Positions 55,823 to 64,000 of a DNA stretch of 64,000 nt are shown here, piece after piece (within the stretch, counting starts at the first letter, position 1; each line of letters starts with the position of its first letter). A program made the position numbers and the translations under genes. The DNA comes from Nostoc sphaeroides. Its GTDB lineage: Bacteria; Cyanobacteriota; Cyanobacteriia; Cyanobacteriales; Nostocaceae. Below the pieces are notes generated by a model. The model saw only the letters and a list, made by a program, of their open reading frames with translations, did no database searches and had not been told where the DNA came from. Location of the stretch: the NCBI RefSeq assembly GCF_003443655.1, contig NZ_CP031941.1:1235501-1299500 (forward strand), read 5' to 3'.

Positions 55823-57032
55823 CAACGCTTTAATAATAGAAAGCGCCATTTCCCTTTTATTGGTACTTATCCAAGTACCAGCAACGGCGATTCTGTTTTC
55901 GCGCCTGCTAAAGGGGCCAAGGCGGCTTCCTCCAATAGAACCGCAACAGCCGACACTGGAGCTTTTGGGTAAGGTTAGCGTCGTCGTTCCCACACTGAAC
56001 GAGGCACTTCGCATTAGCCCGTTGTTGGCTGGTTTAAGTCATCAAAGCTACGAAGTTCGGGAAATTATTGTTGTAGACAGCAAGTCTGTTGATGGTACAC
56101 CCGACTTGGTAAAAGCGACACAGCAGAAAGATCCGCGCTTTCGCGTAATGACAGATGACCCCTTACCCTCCGGTTGGGTGGGGCGTCCTTGGGCGTTGCA
56201 TAACGGTTTTTTATCTAGTTCTGAGGGTAGTCAGTGGTTTCTGGGGCTGGATGCTGATATTCAACCGCATCCTGGTTTGGTTGCTGGTTTGGTGAAGACG
56301 GCCGAAGCACAGGGCTATGATCTCGTTTCCCTTTCACCCCAGTTTATTCTCAAATATCCGGGAGAGTGCTGGCTACAACCAGCTTTGTTGATGACTCTGC
56401 TTTACCGATTTGACCCGGCTGGGATCAATACAGAGCAGCCAGAACGGGTGATGGCAAATGGACAGTGTTTTTTGTGTCGCCGCTCCGTTTTAGCTGCTGT
56501 GGGTGGCTATAGCAGTGCGAGTGGTTCTTTTTGTGATGATGTCACTTTGGCACGAAATATTGCTGTTCAAGGGTATAAAGTAGGCTTTTTAGATGGCGCA
56601 AAAGTGCTGAAAGTACGGATGTATGAAGGGGCGATGGAGACGTGGAAGGAATGGGGGCGGAGTCTCGACCTCAAAGATGCAACTTCTCCTTCGCAGTTGT
56701 GGGGAGATTTATGGCTACTCACATCTGTTCAAGGTCTACCTCTTTTAATTGTCCTGAGTTTTGCGTTGATTTCTCCCCCACTTTCTTACTCGCTACAGAC
56801 GCGATTAATCGCGTTACCCACTCCCCCACTTCTGCTGCTGGGACTAAATTTATTCTTGGTGGTAATTCGCTTTGCTATGCTAATTGCGATCGCACCTTCT
56901 TACGATCGCAAAAGCGCCAAAGGCTCATGGTTATTCTGGCTTTCCCCTTTTGCCGATCCCTTAGCCGTGCTGCGAATCTTCTTGTCTGCGTTCCGCAAGC
57001 CACGCGAGTGGCGAGGACGTAAATATAGTTAG
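55812..57032 (+). CDS. cruG: Carotenoid 2'-O-glycosyltransferase CruG
   Basis: A 406-residue membrane-bound family 2 glycosyltransferase. An N-terminal helix (IIESAISLLLVLIQVPATAI) is followed by a GT2 core with VVPTLNEALRI, DSKSVDGT, GLDADIQPHP (DxD) and FCDDVTLARNI, then C-terminal helices. CruG glycosylates the 2'-hydroxyl of myxol in myxoxanthophyll synthesis; adjacency to cruF supports this. The start ATG at 55,812 lies inside an AATGACC repeat, so the first residues (MTND) are repeat-derived and no separate ribosome site is visible. The palindrome GACGCGATTAATCGCGT is read in frame (56,798-56,814) in a loop near the C-terminal helices. Confidence 0.9.
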   Translation: MTNDNALIIESAISLLLVLIQVPATAILFSRLLKGPRRLPPIEPQQPTLELLGKVSVVVPTLNEALRISPLLAGLSHQSYEVREIIVVDSKSVDGTPDLVKATQQKDPRFRVMTDDPLPSGWVGRPWALHNGFLSSSEGSQWFLGLDADIQPHPGLVAGLVKTAEAQGYDLVSLSPQFILKYPGECWLQPALLMTLLYRFDPAGINTEQPERVMANGQCFLCRRSVLAAVGGYSSASGSFCDDVTLARNIAVQGYKVGFLDGAKVLKVRMYEGAMETWKEWGRSLDLKDATSPSQLWGDLWLLTSVQGLPLLIVLSFALISPPLSYSLQTRLIALPTPPLLLLGLNLFLVVIRFAMLIAIAPSYDRKSAKGSWLFWLSPFADPLAVLRIFLSAFRKPREWRGRKYS

Positions 57033-57101
57033 GAGTTAGCAGTTAAGAGTGAGGAGTTAAAATTCATAACTCATAACTCATAACTCCTAACTCATAACTC
57101 C

Positions 57102-58010
57102 CTACTCCTCCTCACCTCCTACTTGATCCCCGCGTTCTAGTTCCCAAAGAATTTGATTTCCTTCACGGCGTACCCGTGACACTATCCAGTTTCGCCAGCG
57201 CCATTGATCTCCACGACTAGTAACAGCACTGGCGTGGACATCCATCAAGTCTGCTAACTCAGAACTGGTGATTAAGTAGCCTTTTTCTGAAATTTCGTCA
57301 GCGATACGCAGAGTTTCGACCAAGCTGCGGAGTTGCGAAACCCTCATTTCTGGCGGTTTTTCATCGGTTGCGGCCGCAGTTGGCCCAGTAGATGGTTCCA
57401 TAACGGTTATTTCTGGTGCAGAAGTACTGATTTCTTGGGGACTTTGGTTAATTATTCGAGAGTTTTTTTCATAATCAGCTACTTTTGCTACATTTAAGTC
57501 ATTTTTGCAAGGTAAAGATTTATAAAAATTTGTTGGAGTTAATTGTTGTAGCGAAGGAATTTTACCACTGGCATAGCTGCGAGCGATCGCATCACAACGT
57601 TCGTTACCTATGTTACCAGAATGTCCCCTAACATATTGCCATTTTACCTGTTGGGTATTGAGTTCATCAAGAGTTTCCAAAAGCTCTTGGTTTTGGACGG
57701 GTTTACCATCTGACTTTTTCCAGCCTTTCTGTTTCCAGCCTTTCACCCACTTGGTAACGCAGTTAATTAGGTATTCGCTATCGGTATGCAGGGTGATGGG
57801 TTGGGTTTGTTGAGATGTTTGCAGGAATTGCAGGGCTGCGATCGCAGCTTGCATTTCCATTTTATTATTAGTGGTATGAGGGGAACCATCGCCCATTTCG
57901 TGGATTGAACCATCGCTAAAATAGACGACAACTCCCCAACCGCCAGGGCCAGGGTTTCCGGTGCAAGCACCATCGGTGTATATGCTTTGGATTATGGGTT
58001 GAATGGACAT
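57102..58010 (-). CDS. rnhA: Ribonuclease HI with C-terminal extension
   Basis: Cleaves RNA in RNA-DNA hybrids, such as primers and R-loops. Residues 1-150 are a complete RNase HI domain: D13 (IYTDGACTGNPGPGG), E52 (NNKMEMQ), D77 (LHTDSEY), H130 and D140 (VRGHSGNIGNERCDAIA). The extra 150 residues comprise a flexible linker (150-225) and a C-terminal domain from 225 (LRSLVETLRIADEISEKGYL) resembling a helix-turn-helix fold common in cyanobacterial proteins (SSELADLMDVHASAVTSRG). The extension may direct DNA binding. Standard bacterial RNase HI is about 155 residues. Confidence 0.94.
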   Translation of the reverse strand: MSIQPIIQSIYTDGACTGNPGPGGWGVVVYFSDGSIHEMGDGSPHTTNNKMEMQAAIAALQFLQTSQQTQPITLHTDSEYLINCVTKWVKGWKQKGWKKSDGKPVQNQELLETLDELNTQQVKWQYVRGHSGNIGNERCDAIARSYASGKIPSLQQLTPTNFYKSLPCKNDLNVAKVADYEKNSRIINQSPQEISTSAPEITVMEPSTGPTAAATDEKPPEMRVSQLRSLVETLRIADEISEKGYLITSSELADLMDVHASAVTSRGDQWRWRNWIVSRVRREGNQILWELERGDQVGGEEE

Positions 58011-58621
58011 GGTTTAGGATATCGAACCGCAAAGGACGCTAAGGACGCAAAGACAAGAGTGACTCGCTGCAAATTTTTTCAAGAACATCCAGGCTATTAT
58101 ACTGGTTCGTACTCCGGCAACAACGCTCCACAAGAAGGCTGTTGTGGTCAAAATGGTATTTTGCTATTCGTTGGGTAACGCTGATGCTTAACCGATGAGT
58201 ATTGCCATAAGTGTTAATCAGGAATTTGGGAAGATATCCGAAAAGCTATAGGCTCAGGATGTAGGCATAAAGTGTTATACCAATTTGAAAAAAGAATGCG
58301 ACAAATAGACCATTTGTAGAGACGCGATTCATCGCGTCTTTACCCAACGATGTGTTGCAATCATCAATTGAAATGGTATTAGTTTTTTGCTCATTGTGGT
58401 TTAAGTCATGTAGAGAAACCCACGAAAAACCTAACTCTCTTCCCGATGCTCTTAGGGGGAAAATTCCAAGTCTCTCTTTTTTTAGGAGAGAGACTTAGAG
58501 AGAGTTTTTCCAGATCCCATGAAAAATAAACTGTTATCATTTCTGCAATAATTTGAGCTAAATATCTTAAATTATTCCAGAGAGTAGAGACGTTGCAATG
58601 CAATGTCTCCACACACGAGAA
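58011..58621. other. Repeat-bearing spacer before rnhA and after the kinase gene
   Basis: No gene seen. It contains an ATACCAATTT ... AAATGGTAT pair (58,277-58,379) around the palindrome GACGCGATTCATCGCGTC (58,321-58,338), likely another small repeat element, and an AAGTCTCTCT/AGAGAGACTT hairpin repeat (about 58,469-58,497). Confidence 0.5.
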
Positions 58622-60820
58622 CTACATACGTTTCAAATCTTGTAAAACTGCGGTGGCTGATTGATAGCGATCGCTAAAATGATAACAAACCATTTTATCT
58701 AAAATTGCCGCTAATTCTTCGCTCACTTGCACTGTTTGCCGCCACATAATATTACCTGTTTCTGGATCTGGGTGGAGGTCTTGTGGTGGTATCCCTGTTA
58801 TGGCTTGAATGGCAATCATTCCTAAAGCGTAAATGTCACTGCATAAGCGCGGATGACCAGCAAATTGTTCTGGAGGTGCATAACCCCGCGTTCCGATGGC
58901 TACTGTGGCTAATTCTGTTTGCTCATTACTCGGCGGTTGCATCAATTTCACAGCACCAAAGTCAATCAATACCAGCCGATTATCTTGAGCGCATCTAATA
59001 ATATTAGCCGGTTTGATATCACGATGAATAACTCGATGCTGGTGAATAAATTCTAGAACTTCTAAAACTTGTTTGAGCATCTCGATTACAAATGATTCAT
59101 TCTGCACATTCTGCACAGGTGGTAATTCTTCACTGAGAGTATGTCCCTCAATATATTGTTGAATCAAATAAAATTCTTGGTCATCTTCAAAATAAGCAAG
59201 TAGTTCGGGAATCTGATGATGTTTACCCAAACATTGTAATATTTCAGCTTCACTATCAAACAACCTCCGAGCAACTTGCAAAAATCGTGTATCTTGACGG
59301 GCTGGCATTAACTTTTTAACTACACAAATCGGATTACCTGGGCGTTGAGTATCCTGTGCTAAATAAGTGCGGCCAAATCCACCTGCACCGAGAACTTGAG
59401 ATATTTTGTAGCGTCCACCCAAAAGCAAATCACCTGATTTTATTTCTGGTGAATCAACTGGGGGAGGAAAATCAAGATAGGAGTCGGGAAGTGCTGTTTT
59501 ATCTTCTAAGAGTACATTTAATTGAGCGATCGCTTCTTGTTGTTTTTCAACTTGCAGAATAATCACCTGAGTTTGTCGCTGATTTTGGTAGCTAGTATAA
59601 GTAATCACACAGATGCTACTAATCACCAAAGCCAGTCCAGAGGGAACTAATGGTATCCATCCGCCTTGCAAAAACAAAGCAACGCAGATTCCTACTAAGC
59701 CAAGTAGAGTTGTCCCGACCACCACTAGCAACAGCAACGGATTTTGCCACCGCCATGCTATAATTCCACCTAAAAGCGACCAGCCCCACATCCAAATAAG
59801 TTCCGCCGAGTCAGGCCAATACCAAATTAGAGGTCGTCCATCCAATACTGTACTAATGAGTTGACTTGCTATCTGTGCATGAATTAGCAAGGCGGGCATT
59901 CTAGGTGGTTGATCTGGCAAAGCACTGTAGGGTGTATAAAAGCTACTTTGACCGAAATTAGCTGCTGTAGTGCCAATAATTACAAGGCGGTCTTTGATTA
60001 AACTGGGTTTGACTTGTCCAGTGAGGACTTGTGTGAGGGTTACTTCGTCAGCGAGGCTGTTGGGGTGACGGTAATTTAATAATATTTGATAGCCATCTGT
60101 ATTCAGATGTTCGTAACTACCGGAATTCGGTTGTAAACGCGGAAAGATAATTTTACCTAACTGAAAATCTCCTTTATTAATAAAGTCATATTTAATGCCT
60201 TGTTTATCCAGATAATTAATTGCTATAAGCGCACCAAATGCAAATGAAGTTGTACATTTTTTTTCTGGAGAGTGAACAAATAACAAACTGCGGCGGAGAA
60301 TTTGGTCGTTTTCATTGTCAGCAACCACATTGCTAAAACCAACATTATCTATAGGAAAGTTTGGCGGTGGTGGGATTTCATCTTTACCCAAGGTGTTGAA
60401 CAAACAGGTGCTGAAGATGTTATCTTGATTTTGGAAATTAGCCGCCAAATAGTTGTTTTCTGGTTGGAAAAGATATAAACCAACAATTCGCGCTTGATAA
60501 GACTCTATTTTCTTTAATAGCTGATTGATTCTACGATCTGATATAGTCCCTTTATCTTGTTTAAGATCCTCGTCAGTGATTTTTACTAGCAAAATCCGCC
60601 GATCGGGTGCTTCTGATGGACGCGATCGCAACATCTGGTCATAAACTCTCAACTCCCAAGGCTGCAACCATTTGAGTTCCCGAACTCCCCAGATAAAGGC
60701 GGTAACTCCTACACTGGTAACTAAAATCATTTGCAACCAGTTTTTGCTCTTGGAAATTTCACGGGAATCCTGAACTTTGACAAAAGGCGCACGGAATTTT
60801 TCTAATAGTCCACTAATCAC
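58622..60820 (-). CDS. Membrane Ser/Thr protein kinase with CHASE2 sensor domain
   Basis: A 732-residue kinase. An N-terminal membrane helix (residues 29-45) is followed by an extracytoplasmic CHASE2 domain (about 50-330; PSEAPDRRILLVKITDED, KDRLVIIGTTAANF), then two to three membrane helices (about 345-425). The cytoplasmic kinase occupies about 470-732: glycine loop GAGGFGRTYLAQD, VVKKL lysine, HRDIKPANII, LIDFGAVKLM and GTRGYAPPEQFAGHPRLCSDIYALG. All catalytic residues are present. CHASE2 probably senses an outside signal. Single-gene unit. Confidence 0.93.
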   Translation of the reverse strand: MISGLLEKFRAPFVKVQDSREISKSKNWLQMILVTSVGVTAFIWGVRELKWLQPWELRVYDQMLRSRPSEAPDRRILLVKITDEDLKQDKGTISDRRINQLLKKIESYQARIVGLYLFQPENNYLAANFQNQDNIFSTCLFNTLGKDEIPPPPNFPIDNVGFSNVVADNENDQILRRSLLFVHSPEKKCTTSFAFGALIAINYLDKQGIKYDFINKGDFQLGKIIFPRLQPNSGSYEHLNTDGYQILLNYRHPNSLADEVTLTQVLTGQVKPSLIKDRLVIIGTTAANFGQSSFYTPYSALPDQPPRMPALLIHAQIASQLISTVLDGRPLIWYWPDSAELIWMWGWSLLGGIIAWRWQNPLLLLVVVGTTLLGLVGICVALFLQGGWIPLVPSGLALVISSICVITYTSYQNQRQTQVIILQVEKQQEAIAQLNVLLEDKTALPDSYLDFPPPVDSPEIKSGDLLLGGRYKISQVLGAGGFGRTYLAQDTQRPGNPICVVKKLMPARQDTRFLQVARRLFDSEAEILQCLGKHHQIPELLAYFEDDQEFYLIQQYIEGHTLSEELPPVQNVQNESFVIEMLKQVLEVLEFIHQHRVIHRDIKPANIIRCAQDNRLVLIDFGAVKLMQPPSNEQTELATVAIGTRGYAPPEQFAGHPRLCSDIYALGMIAIQAITGIPPQDLHPDPETGNIMWRQTVQVSEELAAILDKMVCYHFSDRYQSATAVLQDLKRM

Positions 60821-60972
60821 GGCGTTGCGGCGGTAGCCTGAATTGGGTAGATGTTGCAGGCACAGAAGTTAATTTTCTGACTCTAGGTTAAAAGCTGATT
60901 AAGCTGAACTTCTATATTAATGTAGCAGTTTACTTGCTGCTTAGAGACTAGATAAGCGATTGCCCTATGCAG

Positions 60973-61257
60973 CTAATCATCCATTTGAGATGTTTGAGCA
61001 TCTTCAACAGGACTGGCAATTGGGAAAGAAATAGGATTAGTAGATGGGGTTAGTGAATCTAACTGGGATTGTTCGAGTGATGCTTCGATCCTTGAATCAG
61101 CAAAATAGGAGTCGAATATCTTATCATAGTTAGAAGCAACGGCTAAAAAAGCTCCACCCAAAATATAGATAGGTAATGGCAAATTAAATTTTTTTAACCA
61201 GTCAAACAGTTCCGCCAAAGCAAACAGCACTAAAAAGCAGGCAAGCCAAACCCTCAT
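60973..61257 (-). CDS. Small membrane protein, 94 residues
   Basis: Two hydrophobic segments (VWLACFLVLFALAELFDWL; LPIYILGGAFLAVASNY) followed by an acidic, flexible C-terminal tail (ASLEQSQLDSLTPSTN). I do not recognise a named family; the pattern resembles small cyanobacterial membrane proteins. Encoded upstream of the kinase gene on the same strand, 152 bp apart. Confidence 0.65.
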   Translation of the reverse strand: MRVWLACFLVLFALAELFDWLKKFNLPLPIYILGGAFLAVASNYDKIFDSYFADSRIEASLEQSQLDSLTPSTNPISFPIASPVEDAQTSQMDD

Positions 61258-61535
61258 GTTTTCATTCCCTAGATTGAAACAACTCTATAACTAGCTTAAA
61301 TAGGTTGCCTAATAGTTGATGTAGTACATAATCACCAACTTACAACCTCTATAACTCTAGATAGATGTAGTGAGAGTTATAGCATCTGCCATATTCCAAT
61401 ATCTACTAAAAAAATAAAAATAATATTTAGCTTATGCCTGCAATCGAACAGCCAAGGATTGCATAGTTAGTTCGTTAGACTCGGCAGTACCTCAAACTTC
61501 CACAGGTAAAACTGGCAACGATATTAGGGGTTTAG

Positions 61536-61783
61536 CAATCTCAACAGGCGGCTTTACGGGCAGCATCTCGCACTGCGCGTCTGCAAGGCATTACGGCTGG
61601 CTGCGCTTTCTGAATCTCTGACTCCGGCACAGGTTGCTGAAGTAATGGTAGAGGGCAGAAAACGCTAACCTGATTAAAGACGAGTTTCTAGCAGTTCTTT
61701 CTCATAAATTGCGATCGCCACTCAACCCAATTTTAGGATGGTCTAAGCTACTCCAAACCAAAAAACTTGATGAAAAGACAGGG
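61536..61783 (+). pseudogene. Remnant of a GAF-histidine kinase gene, several frames broken
   Basis: Three fragments in different frames give one recognisable protein: QSQQAALRAASRTARLQGIT, then [18 protein letters not shown] (start of a GAF domain), then [21 protein letters not shown] and [11 protein letters not shown] (H-box of a histidine kinase with its phospho-accepting histidine). The intervening GAF domain and the kinase domain are missing. A CAATAC element follows within 40 bp. Otherwise the spacer 61,258-62,018 has no gene. Confidence 0.75.
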
Positions 61784-61820
61784 GTAGTCCTAATTTTTTA
61801 TTTGGAAGTCCCTTAAGACT

Positions 61821-61957
61821 CAATACGCTTGGGTTAGCGCCAAGAACCTTAAACTGCGTAGGTTGGGTTGAGGAACGAAACCCAACATTTTCGGTGTTTT
61901 GTTGGGTAACACTAAAGTTCAACCCAACCTACGATTATCCTTAACCCAAGCGTATTG
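61821..61957. mobile_element. Small inverted-repeat element, CAATAC family, copy 4
   Basis: A 137-bp element with perfect inverted ends CAATACGCTTGGGTTA and its complement. It is flanked by the perfect 10-bp duplication CCTTAAGACT (61,811-61,820 and 61,958-61,967). Its interior is nearly the same as copy 2. Confidence 0.92.
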
Positions 61958-62018
61958 CCTTAAGACTCAAGAATCCCCAGACTTTTCGATTAAACGAGTG
62001 TCCTCTGTCTTTTTTAGG

Positions 62019-63035
62019 TCAATACTTGTCTAGATTTTGAATAGTAGGATCTTCTAAATTATCTAGTTTGTCAGAATTGCTCGTTGAGTTGGAGGACTTG
62101 TGATAAAAACCACCTACCTCTGCCAAAGTATAGAGGGGCCTAGCTTTAACTTCTTCATAGATGCGCCCTATATATTCGCCTAAGATGCCCACACTGACTA
62201 ACTGCACAGATCCGAGAAAGAAAATTGCCATCAAAATAATCGTAAACCCGGTTAAAGGCGAATGGGGGAGAAAAAGCCGCCAATACAAGATTAATAAAGC
62301 CATGAAGATGGCCGCCGCCGCCGCTACTAACCCTAAGTAGGTTGATAACCGCAGTGGCACTATTGAAAAGGATACTAGACCATTAATGGCAAGTGCTAAA
62401 GATTTGCTGAAAGTGTATTTAACTTCCCCAGCAAAGCGGGGGTTGCGCTCGAACCGAATTGCTGTTTGCTCAAAACCAACCCAAGAACGCAGACCACGGA
62501 TGTAGCGGGTGCGTTCTGGCATAGAATTGAGAATATCTACGATCTGCCGATCCATTAAACAAAAATCACCAGTATCAGTAGGAATCTCTACATCTGCAAG
62601 CTTTTTGAGGATGCGATAAAAAAAGTAGGCAGTAAAACGCTTAAACCATCTTTCCTTGAGGCGTTGAGTCCGTTGAGCGTAGACGACTTGATAGCCCTGT
62701 CGCCATTTTTCAATCATGTCGGGGATTAGTTCTGGTGGATCTTGTAAGTCAGCATCAAGGATGATGATAACTTGACCCCGGACAAAATTCAGACCAGCCG
62801 TAACTGCAATTTGATGACCAAAGTTACGAGCAAAGCTCAGATAGCAAATGCGCGAATCTTTTTGATGGAGTTCTCGTAGTAGTTGTAAGGAGCGATCGCG
62901 GCTACCATCATTGATTAAAATTAATTCGACAACACCATCGAGCCGATTCATTACTGCACTCAGTCTGCGGTATAGTTCAGGAATAATTTCTTCTTCGTTA
63001 TAAATTGGAACAATCAATGAATACTTTGGTAGCAT
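62019..63035 (-). CDS. Family 2 glycosyltransferase, dolichol-phosphate mannosyltransferase-like
   Basis: A 338-residue enzyme that would transfer a sugar from a nucleotide sugar to a polyprenyl phosphate carrier. GT2 motifs: [60 protein letters not shown] (DxD) and [13 protein letters not shown]. Two C-terminal membrane helices ([35 protein letters not shown]) place it in the inner membrane, followed by [12 protein letters not shown], typical of GtrB/Dpm1-type proteins. The last 30 residues are polar and variable. Likely part of polysaccharide or lipid modification. Confidence 0.92.
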   Translation of the reverse strand: MLPKYSLIVPIYNEEEIIPELYRRLSAVMNRLDGVVELILINDGSRDRSLQLLRELHQKDSRICYLSFARNFGHQIAVTAGLNFVRGQVIIILDADLQDPPELIPDMIEKWRQGYQVVYAQRTQRLKERWFKRFTAYFFYRILKKLADVEIPTDTGDFCLMDRQIVDILNSMPERTRYIRGLRSWVGFEQTAIRFERNPRFAGEVKYTFSKSLALAINGLVSFSIVPLRLSTYLGLVAAAAAIFMALLILYWRLFLPHSPLTGFTIILMAIFFLGSVQLVSVGILGEYIGRIYEEVKARPLYTLAEVGGFYHKSSNSTSNSDKLDNLEDPTIQNLDKY

Positions 63036-63176
63036 CTAATGAATCTCGTTTAAATTTTGAACAGCCAAGCTGATAGACTGCTTGCGATCGTAAAGCTTTG
63101 GTTCTCAGTATTAACAAATATACCTAGCAAGATTCAAGTCCCATTCCGATAATTTATTTATCAAATCGCTGTAATA

Positions 63177-63205
63177 CCCCTGCCTCAACGTTTCGTAGGC
63201 AGGGG
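63177..63205 (+). repeat. CCCCTGCCT/AGGCAGGGG hairpin upstream of the second TnpB gene
   Basis: Perfect 9-bp arms and an 11-base loop, 124 bp before tnpB. It may mark the left-end secondary structure of the IS element, which IS200/IS605 enzymes recognise; the exact boundary is not visible. Confidence 0.45.
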
Positions 63206-63328
63206 ATGTAAAGCGGTCAAAAACGAAACACCTTCTGACCAAAATTGAGCGTAAGCGAAATCAGGGAAGAAGGTAGTTGAGTTTTTGACAATCATGATAT
63301 ACTATTTATGTGGCAAAAATGGACATAA

Positions 63329-64000
63329 ATGATCGTATTTGAGGCAAAACTTGAGGGACTAGACGAGCAGTATCGAGCGCTTGATGAAGCTATTCGTACT
63401 GCTCGTTTTGTGCGTAATAGTTGCCTGAGATACTGGATGGACAACAAGGGTATTGGACGCTATGACCTCAACAAATTCTGCGCTGTGCTTGCAGCCAGTA
63501 TTGAGTTTCCTTGGGTTGCCAATCTGAACTCAATGGCAAGACAAGCACACGCCGAAAGGGCGTGGTCTGCAATCGCTCGGTTTTTTGAGAACTGCAAAAA
63601 AAGCAAACAAGGATTGAAGGGATTCCCAAAGTTCAAGAAAGAACAGACTCACGGTTCTGTAGAGTACAAAACCTGTGGGTGGCGACTTTCTGATGACCGC
63701 AGGTATATCACTTTCTCGGATGGCTTTAAAGCAGGAACTTTCAAGCTTTGGGGAACTCGTGACCTGCATTTCTATCAACTCAAACAGTTTAAGAGAGTGC
63801 GGGTTGTGCGTCGTGCGGATGGGTACTATGCCCAATTTTGCATTGACCATGAACGAGTAGAAAGGCGAGAACCAACGGGTAAAACTATTGGTATTGATGT
63901 AGGTTTGACTCACTTCTACACCGATTCTTTCGGGGAAACCATCGCCAATCCCCGACATCTTCGTAAAAGCGAGAAGTCTTTGAAACGGTTGCAACGCCGA
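63329..64000 (+). CDS. tnpB: TnpB RNA-guided nuclease, 5' part (runs off the window)
   Basis: A second, different TnpB: 224 residues visible, beginning MIVFEAKLEGLDEQYRALDE with the REC-like helical region (RFVRNSCLRYWMDN, FKKEQTHGSVEYK) and reaching the first RuvC aspartate, D190 (IGIDVGLTHF), then the RHLRKSEKSLKRLQRR basic helix. The other catalytic residues and the zinc ribbon must lie beyond base 64,000. It differs from the copy at 18,100 along most of its length, so the two belong to different subgroups. The upstream AT-rich stretch with TATACT is a plausible -10 box. Confidence 0.92.
   Translation, partial: MIVFEAKLEGLDEQYRALDEAIRTARFVRNSCLRYWMDNKGIGRYDLNKFCAVLAASIEFPWVANLNSMARQAHAERAWSAIARFFENCKKSKQGLKGFPKFKKEQTHGSVEYKTCGWRLSDDRRYITFSDGFKAGTFKLWGTRDLHFYQLKQFKRVRVVRRADGYYAQFCIDHERVERREPTGKTIGIDVGLTHFYTDSFGETIANPRHLRKSEKSLKRLQRR

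Overview
The window is chromosomal DNA from a filamentous, probably heterocystous cyanobacterium of the Nostoc/Anabaena group. Four signs point there: the palindrome GCGATCGC (HIP1) recurs in genes and spacers; short heptamer-like tandem repeats (GGTCATT, AATTCGT, CTCCTAA and relatives) fill the spacers; the myxoxanthophyll genes cruF and cruG sit side by side; and there is a complete phototaxis cluster (PixG-H-I-J-L type) whose photoreceptor has cyanobacteriochrome-like GAF domains. I saw no rRNA, tRNA or CRISPR array.

Layout. 1-2.7 kb: 5' part of CTP synthase (pyrG) diverging from a cell-wall amidase. 2.7-8 kb: an accessory strip with two small inverted-repeat elements, a decayed toxin-antitoxin pair, an HNH nuclease, a complete ISAs1-family insertion sequence, two broken small genes and a Uma2-type nuclease. 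8-14 kb: small exported proteins, yraN, queA and a TPR protein, with a nested mobile element at 11.9-12.3 kb. 14-17.4 kb: potassium uptake (ktrB, ktrA) and a tocopherol-type methyltransferase. 18-19.35 kb: a lone TnpB element. 19.35-21.6 kb: a succinyl-CoA-synthetase-like pair lacking key catalytic residues. 22-30 kb: a membrane coiled-coil protein, an orphan ABC ATPase, a Tat-exported serine hydrolase with five N-terminal repeats, a GIY-YIG protein, a lone sugar-type permease and a gene remnant split by a small mobile element. 30.1-35.9 kb: a 1908-residue TamB-like protein. 36-39.4 kb: small hypothetical genes with clear terminators. 39.4 kb: murQ.

41.1-51.2 kb is the phototaxis signalling region: PatA-like regulator, CheY, CheW, multi-GAF methyl-accepting protein, a four-helix-bundle protein inserted between repeats, and a CheA hybrid kinase. 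51.4-64 kb: a second Uma2 nuclease, polyamine-type permease and binding protein, cruF/cruG, RNase HI, a CHASE2 Ser/Thr kinase, a small membrane protein, a decayed histidine kinase, a family 2 glycosyltransferase and the start of a second TnpB gene.

The most distinctive signals are: (a) a family of about 100-137-bp elements with CAATAC ends, four copies, three flanked by perfect 10-bp direct repeats and one by an 8/10 repeat, one of which splits a gene remnant whose frame is restored when the element and one repeat copy are removed; (b) one small element nested inside another, provable from the sequence alone; (c) a SucC/SucD pair lacking the phosphohistidine and other catalytic residues; (d) repeat DNA read in frame as extra peptide in YraN, QueA and other proteins; (e) the variant bilin site in the third cyanobacteriochrome-like GAF domain of the phototaxis receptor.
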